The notes beneath the pieces were generated by a model. That model did no database searches. It saw only the letters and a program-made list of their open reading frames with translations, and had not been told where the DNA came from. Positions 35,034 through 43,574 of a stretch of DNA of 64,000 bases are shown in pieces. The DNA comes from Amycolatopsis decaplanina DSM 44594 (GTDB lineage: Bacteria > Actinomycetota > Actinomycetes > Mycobacteriales > Pseudonocardiaceae): NCBI RefSeq assembly GCF_000342005.1, contig NZ_AOHO01000045.1, forward strand, positions 296,770 through 360,769, given 5' to 3'. Every line of letters begins with the position of its first letter. The first letter of the stretch is position 1. Made by a program: the position numbers and the translations under genes.

Positions 35034-35066
35034 TGGCGCCACCGTGGTGCCATGATGGCATCATGG
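35034..35066. promoter_or_regulatory. Overlapping palindromes at the RHH gene start
   Basis: TGGCGCCAC-C-GTGGTGCCA (35034-35052, one mismatch) overlaps the perfect CCATGATG-G-CATCATGG (35050-35066), which includes the ATG at 35063. RHH proteins commonly repress their own operon from such sites. The remaining 34772-35033 gap contains AT-poor DNA with an A6 tract near 34970 and no gene. Confidence 0.6.
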
Positions 35067-35575
35067 ATTTGACGCCCTTTGTGGACAACGTTCGCCGGGA
35101 ACTCGCCGTCGCCGCCGAAGCGGGGGGAGCCGAGGCGAGCGCGCTCGCCGAACGCCTGACCGCGCCGCTCGCGTCGGCCATTCGTCTCGCGCTGCTGGAC
35201 GCGTTGTCCGCCGCGTCGGACGAGATCACCCGTGACCTCGCACCGGGTTCGGTCGAGGTCCGGCTGCGCGCCGGGGAAGCCGGCTTCGCCGTCACGCTTC
35301 CCGCTGTCGAGCAAGCCGAACCCGTCGCGGCCGCCGCGCCGGAGCCGCCGCCGGTACCGGACGACGAAGGAGCCACGGCCCGGATCAACTTCCGGCTTCC
35401 CGAACATCTCAAGGCGCGCGTCGAGGAAGCCGCGGCCGCGCAAGGCCGTTCGGTCAACGCGTGGCTCGTGCGTGCCGCGTCCGCGGCGTTGCACCCGTCG
35501 GAACGGACCACGCCGTCCGCCCCGGCGAGCGGCGGTCATCGCGGCGCGCAGCGCTACACCGGCTGGGTCAGCTAG
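35063..35575 (+). CDS. Ribbon-helix-helix regulator
   Basis: A 170-residue protein. The first 80 residues are helical and Ala/Glu-rich. Residues 105-143 form an Arc/HicB-like ribbon-helix-helix (ARINFRLPEHLKARVEEAAA, then GRSVNAWLVRAASAAL). The tail is Ser/Pro-rich and ends RYTGWVS. No toxin gene is adjacent; instead it heads an operon with a DUF4097 gene and an ABC exporter. Two palindromes overlap its start and may be its autoregulatory operator. No ribosome-binding site is visible, so the transcript may be leaderless. Confidence 0.82.
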   Translation: MDLTPFVDNVRRELAVAAEAGGAEASALAERLTAPLASAIRLALLDALSAASDEITRDLAPGSVEVRLRAGEAGFAVTLPAVEQAEPVAAAAPEPPPVPDDEGATARINFRLPEHLKARVEEAAAAQGRSVNAWLVRAASAALHPSERTTPSAPASGGHRGAQRYTGWVS

Positions 35576-35626
35576 ACCCCGTAGACCAGCACAAACACCG
35601 ATCACACCACATTCGAGGGGACAACC

Positions 35627-36472
35627 ATGCCTTCTTTCGCCACTCCGGAACCCATTCTCGCGGACCTCGAGCCGGTCGTCGGCAACGTCCGCATCGTCGC
35701 CGGCGACCGCGCCGAGACGGTCGTCGAAGTCGCCCCGCTCGACGAGAACAACGGCTCCGACGTCGACGCCGCGAAGCGGACCGTCGTCGAGTTCTCCGGC
35801 GGCACCTTGACGGTCCGCGCGCCGAAGATGCGCCTGCTCGACTTCTCCAACCGGACGAGGGCGATCGACGTGACCATCGAACTTCCCGCCGGTTCCCGGG
35901 TGCAGGGGAGCACCGGTCTCGGCGACCTGACCGCGACCGGACGACTCGGTGCCTGTCGCTACAAGTCCGGGACCGGGCACATCCGGCTCGACCGCGCCGG
36001 CGAACTGAAACTGCACTCCGCGTCCGGGAACATCGTCGTCGAGCACGCCGACGGCAACGCCGACATCAGTACGAGTTCCGGCCGCGTGCACGTCGGCGGG
36101 ATCGAGGGCACCGCGGTGGTCAAGAACTCCAACGGGCCCACCACCATCGGGACCGCCGGCGATTCGATCCGCCTCCGCTCGGCCAACGGCGACATCACCG
36201 TCGACAAGGCCGAAAGCGGCGTCGAAGCCAAGACCGCCAACGGTTCGGTCCGCGTGCTCGACGCCGCCAGGGGAACGCTCACCCTCGAGACGTCGTTGGG
36301 GGACGTCGAGATCGGCATCCGCGAGGGCAGCGCAGCCTGGCTCGACGTGAACACCCGCTTCGGCCGCGTCATCAACGACATGACCGCCGCCACCGCACCC
36401 GGCGCCGCGACCGACAAGGTCGAAGTCCACGCCGGCACCGCCGTCGGCGACATCATCGTTCGCCGCTCCTGA
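35627..36472 (+). CDS. DUF4097-family beta-helical protein
   Basis: A 281-residue protein of repeating short beta strands, typical of DUF4097 (adhesin-like) domains: ITVDKAESGVEAKTANGSVR, GDITVD, SASGNIVVEHADGNADISTS and SSGRVHVGGIEG. There is no signal peptide or membrane span. GGGG about 10 bases upstream is a plausible ribosome-binding site. In actinomycetes this family is repeatedly found between an RHH regulator and a DrrAB-type exporter, as here, but its function is unknown. Confidence 0.82.
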   Translation: MPSFATPEPILADLEPVVGNVRIVAGDRAETVVEVAPLDENNGSDVDAAKRTVVEFSGGTLTVRAPKMRLLDFSNRTRAIDVTIELPAGSRVQGSTGLGDLTATGRLGACRYKSGTGHIRLDRAGELKLHSASGNIVVEHADGNADISTSSGRVHVGGIEGTAVVKNSNGPTTIGTAGDSIRLRSANGDITVDKAESGVEAKTANGSVRVLDAARGTLTLETSLGDVEIGIREGSAAWLDVNTRFGRVINDMTAATAPGAATDKVEVHAGTAVGDIIVRRS

Positions 36473-36505
36473 CCCATCGGGTCCTTACGCACCAGGGGAA
36501 TCCAC

Positions 36506-37456
36506 ATGAGACACCCGGCCATTTCCGCGACCGGCCTGCGCAAGTCCTACGGCGACAAGGTCGTCCTGGACGGCATCGACCTGCACGTCCCGACCGGCAC
36601 CGTCTTCTCGCTGCTCGGACCCAACGGCGCCGGCAAGACCACCACGGTCAACATCCTGTCCACTTTGGTCACCCCGGATGCCGGTGGCGCGACCATCGCC
36701 GGAGCCGACCTGGCCGCCGATCCGGACGGTGTCCGCGCCGCCATCGGCCTCACCGGCCAGTTCTCCGCGGTCGACAACCTGCTCACCGGCGAGGAGAACC
36801 TGTTCCTCATGGCGGATCTGCACCATCTGCCGCGCCGTGCCGGGCGCAAGCGCGCCGCCGAACTCCTGGAACGGTTCGAACTGACCGACGCCGCGAAGAA
36901 GACGCCGTCCACCTTCTCGGGTGGCATGCGCCGCAAGCTCGACCTGGCGATGACGCTGATCGGCGACCCGAAGGTCATCTTCCTCGACGAACCGACCACC
37001 GGTCTCGACCCGCGCAGCCGCCGCACGATGTGGCAGATCATCCGGGACCTCGTCGACGGTGGCGTGACGATCTTCCTCACCACGCAGTACCTGGAGGAGG
37101 CGGACCAGCTCGCCGACCGGGTCGCCGTGCTCGACGGCGGCCGGATCGTCGCACTGGGCACGCCCGACGAACTGAAGCGCCGCGTGCCCGGCGGGCACAT
37201 GCAGCTGAAGTTCCCCGACGCGGTCTCGCTGCGCGACGCGACCCGCGTGCTTCGGGTGTCCACTTCGGACGAAGAAGCCCTGGCGCTTCGCGTGCCGACC
37301 GACGGCACCGTCGCCGCGCTTCGCGCCGTGCTGGACCGGCTCGACGCCGAAGCCGTCGCCGTCGACAGTCTCACCGTGCACACGCCGGACCTCGACGACG
37401 TGTTCCTCAGCCTCACCGGTCACCGGACCGAAGCGACCAAGGAGATGGCCCGATGA
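36506..37456 (+). CDS. DrrA-type ABC exporter ATPase
   Basis: A 316-residue ATPase with Walker A GPNGAGKTTTV, signature FSGGMRRKLDLAM, Walker B VIFLDEPTTGLDPRS and switch FLTTQYLEEADQLADR. The C-terminal domain is the one found in daunorubicin-resistance ATPases (DrrA). It overlaps the permease gene by four bases (ATGA). It probably exports a hydrophobic compound or lipid. Confidence 0.93.
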   Translation: MRHPAISATGLRKSYGDKVVLDGIDLHVPTGTVFSLLGPNGAGKTTTVNILSTLVTPDAGGATIAGADLAADPDGVRAAIGLTGQFSAVDNLLTGEENLFLMADLHHLPRRAGRKRAAELLERFELTDAAKKTPSTFSGGMRRKLDLAMTLIGDPKVIFLDEPTTGLDPRSRRTMWQIIRDLVDGGVTIFLTTQYLEEADQLADRVAVLDGGRIVALGTPDELKRRVPGGHMQLKFPDAVSLRDATRVLRVSTSDEEALALRVPTDGTVAALRAVLDRLDAEAVAVDSLTVHTPDLDDVFLSLTGHRTEATKEMAR

Positions 37457-38241
37457 CCACTCTTTCCCTCTCGATGCGCGACTCGGCGACCATGCTGCGC
37501 CGCAACATCCGGCACATGCGACGCTATCCGTCACTCACCATCATGCTGATCGGCCAGCCGATCGTGTTCCTGCTGCTGTTCGTCTACGTTTTCGGCGGCA
37601 CGCTCGGCAACGGACTCGGCGGAGGAGGCGGCAGAGCCGAATACGTCGGCTATGTCACGCCTGCCATCCTGCTCGTCACCGTGTGCAGCGCCGCTCTCGG
37701 CACCGCCATCTCCGTGGCGACGGACATGACCGAGGGCATCATCGCCCGGTTCCGCACGATGGCGATCAGCAAAGCCTCGGTACTGACCGGGCACGTCGTC
37801 GGCGCGCTCATCCAGACGGCGCTCGCCCTCGCCGTGGTCTTCGGGGTCACGCTGCTCATCGGCTTCTCGCCGACGGCGGGAGCCGGCGAATGGTTCGCGG
37901 TCGTCGGTGTGCTGTTGTTGCTGACCATCGCGCTCACCTGGCTTTCGGTGGCGCTGGGCCTGGCGGCCAAAAGCGTGGAGACGGCCAGCAACACCCCCAT
38001 GATCTTCATGCTGCTGCCCTTCCTCGGCAGCGGGTTCGTGCCCACCGACTCCATGCCCGCGTGGCTGCGCTGGTTCGCCGATTACCAGCCGTTCACACCG
38101 GTCATCGAGACCATCCGCGGCCTGCTGCTCGGCACCCCGATCGGCCGCAGCGGCTGGCTCGCGGTCGGCTGGTGCGTCTTGCTCTCGGTCGTCGGATACC
38201 TGTGGTCGAAGTCCTTGTTCGCCAAGGAACGCGACCGCTGA
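37453..38241 (+). CDS. DrrB-type ABC-2 permease
   Basis: A 262-residue permease with six spans and the ABC-2 signature region (RNIRHMRRYPSLTIMLIGQP at the N-terminus; EGIIARFRTMAISKASVLTG; GSGFVPTDSMPAWLRWFADY; PFTPVIETIRGLLLG). It pairs with the preceding ATPase. It is the last gene of the RHH-DUF4097-ABC operon, followed by a strong terminator at 38262. Confidence 0.93.
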   Translation: MTTLSLSMRDSATMLRRNIRHMRRYPSLTIMLIGQPIVFLLLFVYVFGGTLGNGLGGGGGRAEYVGYVTPAILLVTVCSAALGTAISVATDMTEGIIARFRTMAISKASVLTGHVVGALIQTALALAVVFGVTLLIGFSPTAGAGEWFAVVGVLLLLTIALTWLSVALGLAAKSVETASNTPMIFMLLPFLGSGFVPTDSMPAWLRWFADYQPFTPVIETIRGLLLGTPIGRSGWLAVGWCVLLSVVGYLWSKSLFAKERDR

Positions 38242-38261
38242 ACCGAGACCTGAACTGGGGG

Positions 38262-38294
38262 TCGCCCCGGGCCGGAAGTTTCGGCCCGGGGCGA
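38262..38294 (+). terminator. GC-rich terminator hairpin
   Basis: TCGCCCCGGGCCG and CGGCCCGGGGCGA form a perfect 13-base stem with a 7-base loop, 20 bases past the permease stop. There is no U-tract, as usual in actinomycetes. Confidence 0.85.
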
Positions 38295-38326
38295 GGGCGA
38301 CGATCCAGCGGGTATCGGGATCGTTG

Positions 38327-38365
38327 ATGAAGGAATCAGGACGCTCAATGTCCCGATTTCTTCAT
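38327..38365. repeat. Intergenic inverted repeat with GGAC-n-CTCAA-n-GTCC centre (copy 1)
   Basis: Arms ATGAAGGAATCAGGAC and GTCCCGATTTCTTCAT pair with two mismatches or wobbles around GCTCAAT. The centre resembles that of the next inverted repeat, 25 bases away, although the outer arms differ. Confidence 0.7.
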
Positions 38366-38389
38366 AGACGCGAGGTGACCTCGTCCCGG

Positions 38390-38448
38390 GCCTTGATCAA
38401 CGGAAGATCCGGGACACTCAACGTCCCCGATCCTCCGTTGATCAAGGC
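38390..38448. repeat. Intergenic inverted repeat with GGAC-n-CTCAA-n-GTCC centre (copy 2)
   Basis: Outer arms GCCTTGATCAACGGA and TCCGTTGATCAAGGC are perfect. The inner part GATCCGGGAC...GTCCCCGATC also pairs, around ACTCAAC. It lies with copy 1 and hairpin copy 6 in the 350-base gap between convergent operons. Confidence 0.8.
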
Positions 38449-38521
38449 TGTGCCACTCCAACCCGGCGGCCGACACACCGCCCACCCGCACCGGTCCCAC
38501 CGCGACGGACCGTGGTGGGGC

Positions 38522-38565
38522 TCGTGAGTGGTAAAGACGGTTCTAACCGTCCTTACCACTCACGA
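38522..38565. repeat. CGTGAGTGG hairpin family, copy 6
   Basis: TCGTGAGTGGTAAAGACGG and CCGTCCTTACCACTCACGA pair with one A-C mismatch (AAAG for AAGG). It is located 25 bases before the stop of the convergent aminopeptidase gene (38591). Confidence 0.88.
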
Positions 38566-38590
38566 CTGTTTGGCCGCTCGTGACGACGGC

Positions 38591-40063
38591 TCAGCAGGCG
38601 CGATCGTGCCGCGGCCGCGCGCCGGTGACCAGGAATTCCGTCGCGAGGTCGTTCGCGCACTTGTTGTCCTTGAACAGGTAAGCCAGATGCCCGCCCTGGT
38701 CGACGGTGACCATCCTGGCGCGGTCGCCGAAGGCCTCGCGCAGCTTCCGGGCCCCCGCCAGCGGCGTGGCCGGGTCGCGGAGGTTCTGCACGATCAGCAC
38801 GTTCGACGGGCCGCGGTCGGTGATCTTCACAGGCGGTTCGACCGGTTCGGACGGCCAGAACGCGCACGGTGTGATGTCCGCGGCCGCCGCGCCGAACATC
38901 GGGTGCCGGAACCGGTCGATCGCGACGTTGCGCCGGTACGTCCTGACGTCCTCCGGCCAATCGGAGTCGTTGCAGATCACGTGCAGCTGACTCGCGATGT
39001 AGTTGTCCGACGGGTAACCCGCGCCGGCGGACGACTGTGCGGCGGACGACTGCGCGGCGGGTGTCGGCACGGCGGGTGTCGGCACGGGGTTCCCGGTGTC
39101 GAGCGCGCGCCAGGTCTCGGCCAGATGCGGCAAGCTCTTGTCGTAGTAGAGATCGGCGAACGTGACGTGGCGGAACACCTGGCCGTTGTAGCCGTCCGGG
39201 CTCGGCGTCCTGTCCAGCCGCGCGGCCAGTTCGAAGTACTTCGCCGTCACCTGCGCCGGCGTCCGGCCCAGACCGTATTCGGGCTTCGAAGCGGCGAACT
39301 TCGCGAAGTCCGGGAAGCGGTCTTCGACGCCTTGCCCGAACATGCGCGAGAAGGAGGCGTCCCAGCCGCCGGGGCCGGTCGCGCTGTCGATCAGGAACCG
39401 GTCGCTGCGCTCGGGGAACAACGAGGTGTACACCGAGCCGAGGTAGGTGCCGTACGAGATGCCGAAGTAATTCACCTTCCGCTCGCCGAGCGCCTCGCGC
39501 ACCCGGTCCATGTCGCGGGCGGTGTTGGCGGTGGTCATGTACGGCAGGAGCGGCGCGGTGGCCGAGGAACCGCATTTCGCGGCGACGGCGGCGACCCGCT
39601 GTGCCTCGGTCGTGACGTCGGCGGAGTCCCGGGCGTACCTCGGAATGTTGGTCGGATGCTCTTCGAGGGTCAGCCCGCAGGTCACCGGGGTGCTGTTGTG
39701 GACGCCTCGCGGGTCCATCCCGATCACGTCGTAGCCGTCCAGCACCTCCTGCGGGATGTTCAGCTTCTTGAGGGTGGCCGGATAGGCCAGTCCCTCGCCG
39801 CCGGGGCCGCCGGTGTTGGTCAGCAGCACGCCGCGGCGCTTTTCCGGCTTGGTGCTCGCCAGCCGCGAGATCGCGATCTCGATGGTCTTGCCGCCGGGGT
39901 CGCGGTAGTCCAGCGGCACCTGGATGGTGCCGCATTCCAGTCCGAGGCCCGCCGCCTCTTCCGGGCACGGCCCCCATTTCGGCGGGGGTGCCGCCGACGC
40001 GACCGCCGGGGTCGCCGCCGTCACCAAGGCGGCGGCGAGAACGGGAAGAAGGACCTTGCGCAT
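38591..40063 (-). CDS. Secreted tripeptidyl-aminopeptidase-like alpha/beta hydrolase
   Basis: ATG 40063 is preceded by GGAGGAAAG. The 490-residue precursor has a Sec signal ending ASA near residue 24. The alpha/beta-hydrolase core shows TNTGGPGGEGL (oxyanion region), nucleophile Ser in NYFGISYGTYLGS, Asp in IVQNLRDPATPL and His in DQGGHLAYLF. The C-terminal CANDLATEFLVTG belongs to the TAP-like domain. These are the marks of the SlpD/SlpE or Tap family that removes N-terminal tripeptides outside the cell. Confidence 0.92.
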   Translation of the reverse strand: MRKVLLPVLAAALVTAATPAVASAAPPPKWGPCPEEAAGLGLECGTIQVPLDYRDPGGKTIEIAISRLASTKPEKRRGVLLTNTGGPGGEGLAYPATLKKLNIPQEVLDGYDVIGMDPRGVHNSTPVTCGLTLEEHPTNIPRYARDSADVTTEAQRVAAVAAKCGSSATAPLLPYMTTANTARDMDRVREALGERKVNYFGISYGTYLGSVYTSLFPERSDRFLIDSATGPGGWDASFSRMFGQGVEDRFPDFAKFAASKPEYGLGRTPAQVTAKYFELAARLDRTPSPDGYNGQVFRHVTFADLYYDKSLPHLAETWRALDTGNPVPTPAVPTPAAQSSAAQSSAGAGYPSDNYIASQLHVICNDSDWPEDVRTYRRNVAIDRFRHPMFGAAAADITPCAFWPSEPVEPPVKITDRGPSNVLIVQNLRDPATPLAGARKLREAFGDRARMVTVDQGGHLAYLFKDNKCANDLATEFLVTGARPRHDRAC

Positions 40064-40086
40064 GAGCTTTCCTCCACTTCGGACGG

Positions 40087-40806
40087 TCATCGGCGCGGCT
40101 CCCAGCGGAAGAGCCGCGTAGCCAGGACGACGGCGACGACGACCCACGCCAGCGTCGGGGCGAGCAGGAGCAGCGAATCGGTGAGGGCCACGCCGCCGTT
40201 CCAGGCGTTGACGGCGAGTTCGGTGGCCGAGCCCCCGGGCAGCAGCCGCTTGAGCAGGGTCAGTTCGCCGGTGCCGGAGATGCCGACCCAGCTGGCGACG
40301 GCGATCACCCCGAGACTGACCGGCAGGGTGGTGACCTGGGCGTGTTCGGGGGAGTTGGTCAGACCCGCGGTGGCCAGGCCGAGGCCGACCATCATGGCGA
40401 CGGTGGCGAGTACCGCCGCCACCAGCAGCCCGACGTCAGCGGGTGTTCCCGTGACAACGCCCAGCACGGTCATGATCACGGCCACCTGGACGAGCGAGAT
40501 GACGGTGACCGGCAGCACCAGCCCGACCAGGATGGAGGCATCGCCTGCGGCGGTGGAGCGCAACCTCTTGAGGAACAGGTTCTGCCGCCGCGAGGCGAGT
40601 GTGGTCACCGAGCTGGTGTAGAGACCGAACGCGCACACGGTGAACATCACGATCGCCGCGATGTAGCCGAGACTGCCGATCTTGGCGAAGAGTTCGTGCT
40701 GGTAGACGAAGAACGCGGAGATGGCGAGGGGCATCACGAAGCTGGTGATCAGGACCGAACGGTTCCGGAAGATCTGGATCAGTTCGCTACGGGCTATCGA
40801 GAGCAT
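40087..40806 (-). CDS. ABC-2 type permease
   Basis: A 239-residue permease with six hydrophobic segments. It starts IARSELIQIFRNRSVLITSF and includes LASRRQNLFLKRLRSTAAGD, the cytoplasmic loop typical of the family. It follows its ATPase gene by 27 bases. The pair is divergent from a DesK-like kinase/regulator pair, a common arrangement in which the two-component system controls the exporter. Confidence 0.9.
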   Translation of the reverse strand: MLSIARSELIQIFRNRSVLITSFVMPLAISAFFVYQHELFAKIGSLGYIAAIVMFTVCAFGLYTSSVTTLASRRQNLFLKRLRSTAAGDASILVGLVLPVTVISLVQVAVIMTVLGVVTGTPADVGLLVAAVLATVAMMVGLGLATAGLTNSPEHAQVTTLPVSLGVIAVASWVGISGTGELTLLKRLLPGGSATELAVNAWNGGVALTDSLLLLAPTLAWVVVAVVLATRLFRWEPRR

Positions 40807-40833
40807 GACTCAAGTCCTCTGTGGATGGATCGG

Positions 40834-41715
40834 TTAATCGTTGTCGATGGCACGGAAGACGTCGTCGAGCCGCGTCGGTCCCGCTTCGAGGTCCGGCAGT
40901 TCGATGGCGTTGTCCTGCGCCCAGCACAGCAGCAGGTGCAGGTCCTTCTGCAGGCGATGAGTCTCGACGACGAACTTCCCGTCGTGTTCGCGCCTGCCCC
41001 GCAGAGGCAGCGCCGGAGCCGACACCGGAAGGCTGAACCGGATCACCGCGGGCAGCGTCCGTGTCAGCTCGGAGACCGTGCCCTCCTGGTGGAAGGTGCC
41101 GCGGTGCATCAGGCCGATGCGGTCGGCGCGCTGCTGCGCCTCTTCGAGGTAATGCGTGGTGAGCACGATCGTCGAACCGTCCTCGCGCAGGTTGTCGACC
41201 GCGTCCCACAGCGCGTCCCGCGATTGGATGTCCAGACCGGTGGTCGGCTCGTCCAGGAACAGCAGCCGCGGTGAGCCGTACACCGCGGTCGCGAAGTCGA
41301 GCCGCCGCTTCTCGCCACCGGAAAGCTGGGAAACCTTCGTGTCGGCCTTGCGGGTCAGGTCCACGATGCCGAGGACCCGTTCGAGCCGGTCCGTGCGCCG
41401 GGTCAGGCTGCCGATCAGGCGAATCGACTCCTTCACCGTCAGATCCGGTGAGAAACCGCTCTCCTGCAGCATGATGCCCATCTCGGGGCGGGCGGAGGCG
41501 CGGTCCCGCGGGCTCTTGCCCAGCACCCGCACCGTGCCCGAGGTCGGGTTCCGGTGCCCTTCCAGGATTTCCAGGGTCGAGGTCTTCCCGGCCCCGTTCG
41601 TGCCCAGCAGGGCGTAGAACTCGCCTTGCCGGACCTGAAAGGACAGATCCCTCACGGCGTGGAAGTCGCCGTACTTCAGGTTCAGGTGGTCAACGTCGAT
41701 CGCCGTCGAAGTCAT
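40834..41715 (-). CDS. ABC transporter ATPase
   Basis: A 293-residue ATPase with Walker A GTNGAGKTSTL, signature LSGGEKRRLDFA, Walker B LLFLDEPTTGLDIQS and switch VLTTHYLEEAQQRADR. The C-terminal extension is the short regulatory domain of antibiotic-export ATPases. The 132-base upstream gap with the divergent kinase gene holds GTCATGATCGGCCCATGAC, a possible control site. Confidence 0.92.
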   Translation of the reverse strand: MTSTAIDVDHLNLKYGDFHAVRDLSFQVRQGEFYALLGTNGAGKTSTLEILEGHRNPTSGTVRVLGKSPRDRASARPEMGIMLQESGFSPDLTVKESIRLIGSLTRRTDRLERVLGIVDLTRKADTKVSQLSGGEKRRLDFATAVYGSPRLLFLDEPTTGLDIQSRDALWDAVDNLREDGSTIVLTTHYLEEAQQRADRIGLMHRGTFHQEGTVSELTRTLPAVIRFSLPVSAPALPLRGRREHDGKFVVETHRLQKDLHLLLCWAQDNAIELPDLEAGPTRLDDVFRAIDND

Positions 41716-41847
41716 ACCTCGATCTCAGCCCCTCGGACGAGGACCGGCCAGTGCGGTCACGTCATGATCGGCCCATGACATTCGTCCGGTGAACGTATGA
41801 CGCAGTGTCACTGTTGCCCGCCTTCGCGGAGGGCCGATACTGGACTC

Positions 41848-42975
41848 ATGTCTGATGTGGACACCGAGCCGGCGAAGGGGCAGCTGCGCAAACTCAACCT
41901 CACCATGTTCGTGCCGCTGCTCGTCGTCGGCGGTGTCGTCGTGGTCGCGTCGGACGCGCGGACCTGGTGGCACGCGGTCGTCCTGAGCGTCGGCGTGCTG
42001 GCGGCCATGGTCGCCTTCGTGCGCTGGGCGGCGGGCGAGGTCCTGAGGGTCGCGATCCCGTGCCTGGTCGTCACGGCTGCCGTGTGGCCGTTCTCGGTGC
42101 TGGTGGTCGGCGGGAGTTCGGCGTTCTTCGGCGTCTTCCTCGTGGGCTCCCTCGTCGTTCCCCAGTTGCCCCGCCACCGGGTCGCGGCGGCCGTCGCGCT
42201 GGTCGCGTACATCGCGGCGGTGGGCGCCATGAGGCTGCTGATCTCCGATGAGGACGTCTCCGGTGAGCTGATCAGTTTCGTGTTCGTCCCTGCCGCGATC
42301 ACCGCCGTCGTGCTCGGCCTCATGTTCCCCAACAAGCGGTTCTACGACGTCGTCAAGGAACTCGAGGAGTCGCGCGAGCGCGAAGCGGAACTGGCCGTGA
42401 TCAGGGAACGCGTCCGGTTCGCCGGCGATCTGCACGACATCCAGGGCCACACGCTGCACGTGGTGAAGCTCAAGACGGCGCTCGCCAGGAAACTGGTGGA
42501 CATCGACGCCGAGCGGGCCAAGCAGGAACTGGGGGAGATCCACGCGCTCGTGGCCGACACGATCACCCAGACGAAGGAACTCGCCTACGCCCAGCGCCGG
42601 CTCAACCTCTCCGCCGAACTGGAGAACGCGAGGAACCTTTTCGAGGCCGCGGGGATCCGCGTGCGCGTCGACCGGGAGGCGGACGTCGATCCGGAGGCGG
42701 GCAGGCTGCTCGGCCAGGTCCTGCGCGAGACCACGACCAACATCCTGCGCCACGCGCAGGCGACCCGCGTGCGGATCACCCTGTCGGAGTGGAGCATCAG
42801 TATCGTCAACGACGGTGCCCAGCGAGCACCGCTGCCCGAACTCCGCGGGCTGGCCGCGCTCGGACAACGTGTCGTCGCGGACGGCGGCGAACTGAAGGTG
42901 GAACAGGAAGACGGGCAGTTCGTGACGGCCGCGTCCTTCCCGTCCCGGCGTTCCGAAACACTGGAGGAACGATGA
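41848..42975 (+). CDS. DesK-type sensor histidine kinase
   Basis: A 375-residue kinase from ATG 41848. Six membrane segments occupy residues 18-160, then a short coiled coil and the HisKA_3 motif with His196 in FAGDLHDIQGHTLHVVKLK. The ATPase domain reads VLRETTTNILRHAQATRVRI; the glycine box is short and degenerate (NDGAQRAP). It is coupled to its response regulator by ATGA. It probably senses membrane stress or a drug and controls the divergent exporter. Confidence 0.88.
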   Translation: MSDVDTEPAKGQLRKLNLTMFVPLLVVGGVVVVASDARTWWHAVVLSVGVLAAMVAFVRWAAGEVLRVAIPCLVVTAAVWPFSVLVVGGSSAFFGVFLVGSLVVPQLPRHRVAAAVALVAYIAAVGAMRLLISDEDVSGELISFVFVPAAITAVVLGLMFPNKRFYDVVKELEESREREAELAVIRERVRFAGDLHDIQGHTLHVVKLKTALARKLVDIDAERAKQELGEIHALVADTITQTKELAYAQRRLNLSAELENARNLFEAAGIRVRVDREADVDPEAGRLLGQVLRETTTNILRHAQATRVRITLSEWSISIVNDGAQRAPLPELRGLAALGQRVVADGGELKVEQEDGQFVTAASFPSRRSETLEER

Positions 42976-43574
42976 CCACGGTCGTGCTCGCCGACGACGA
43001 AGCACTGCTGCGCAAGGCGATGGCCGCGTTGCTCCCGCTCGAAGGCGAGATCACCGTCCTCGCCGAAGCGGAGAACGGCGAGGAGGCCGTCGACGCCACC
43101 TTGCGGCACGAGCCCGACGTCCTCGTCATCGACCTCGAAATGCCCGGCGTGGACGGACTCGGCGCGGTCGCCGAGATCCGGCGCACCCGGCCGGACCAGA
43201 TCATCCTCATGCTGACCCGCCACGCGAAACCCGGCGTGCTCCGCAAGGCCCTCAAACTCGGTGTCCAGGGCTTCGTCAGCAAGGCCGCCGAACCCTCGCA
43301 CATCACGTTCGTCATCGCCGCCCTGCACCAGGGCAAACGCTGGATCGACCCGGACGTCTCCGCGCTCGCCGTCGTCGACGACTGCCCGCTCACCGAGCGG
43401 GAACTGGAGGTGCTGCGGGTGACCGGCGAAGGCTATTCCGTCGCCGAGATCGCCGCCCGGCTCCACCTCGCGCAGGGCACCGTGCGGAACTATCTCTCGA
43501 ACGCCATGCAGAAGACCCAGACGCAGACCCGGCACGAGGCAGCGAGGTACGCGCGCGAGCACGATTGGCTCTAG
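42972..43574 (+). CDS. DesR-type response regulator
   Basis: A 200-residue NarL-family regulator with acidic pair at 8-9 (LADDEALL), phosphorylation site Asp54 in VLVIDLEMPGVDG and Lys in FVSKAAEPS. The helix-turn-helix is LTERELEVLRVTGEGYSVAE and LAQGTVRNYLSNAMQKT. Its TAG stop shares bases with the stop of the convergent XRE-cupin gene (palindromic CTAG). Confidence 0.9.
   Translation: MTTVVLADDEALLRKAMAALLPLEGEITVLAEAENGEEAVDATLRHEPDVLVIDLEMPGVDGLGAVAEIRRTRPDQIILMLTRHAKPGVLRKALKLGVQGFVSKAAEPSHITFVIAALHQGKRWIDPDVSALAVVDDCPLTERELEVLRVTGEGYSVAEIAARLHLAQGTVRNYLSNAMQKTQTQTRHEAARYAREHDWL

Noticed and set aside
34808..36430. Open minus-strand frame opposite the RHH and DUF4097 genes
   Set aside because: Repetitive Gly/Asp/Val composition mirrors the DUF4097 repeats on the other strand; no family and no start signal.
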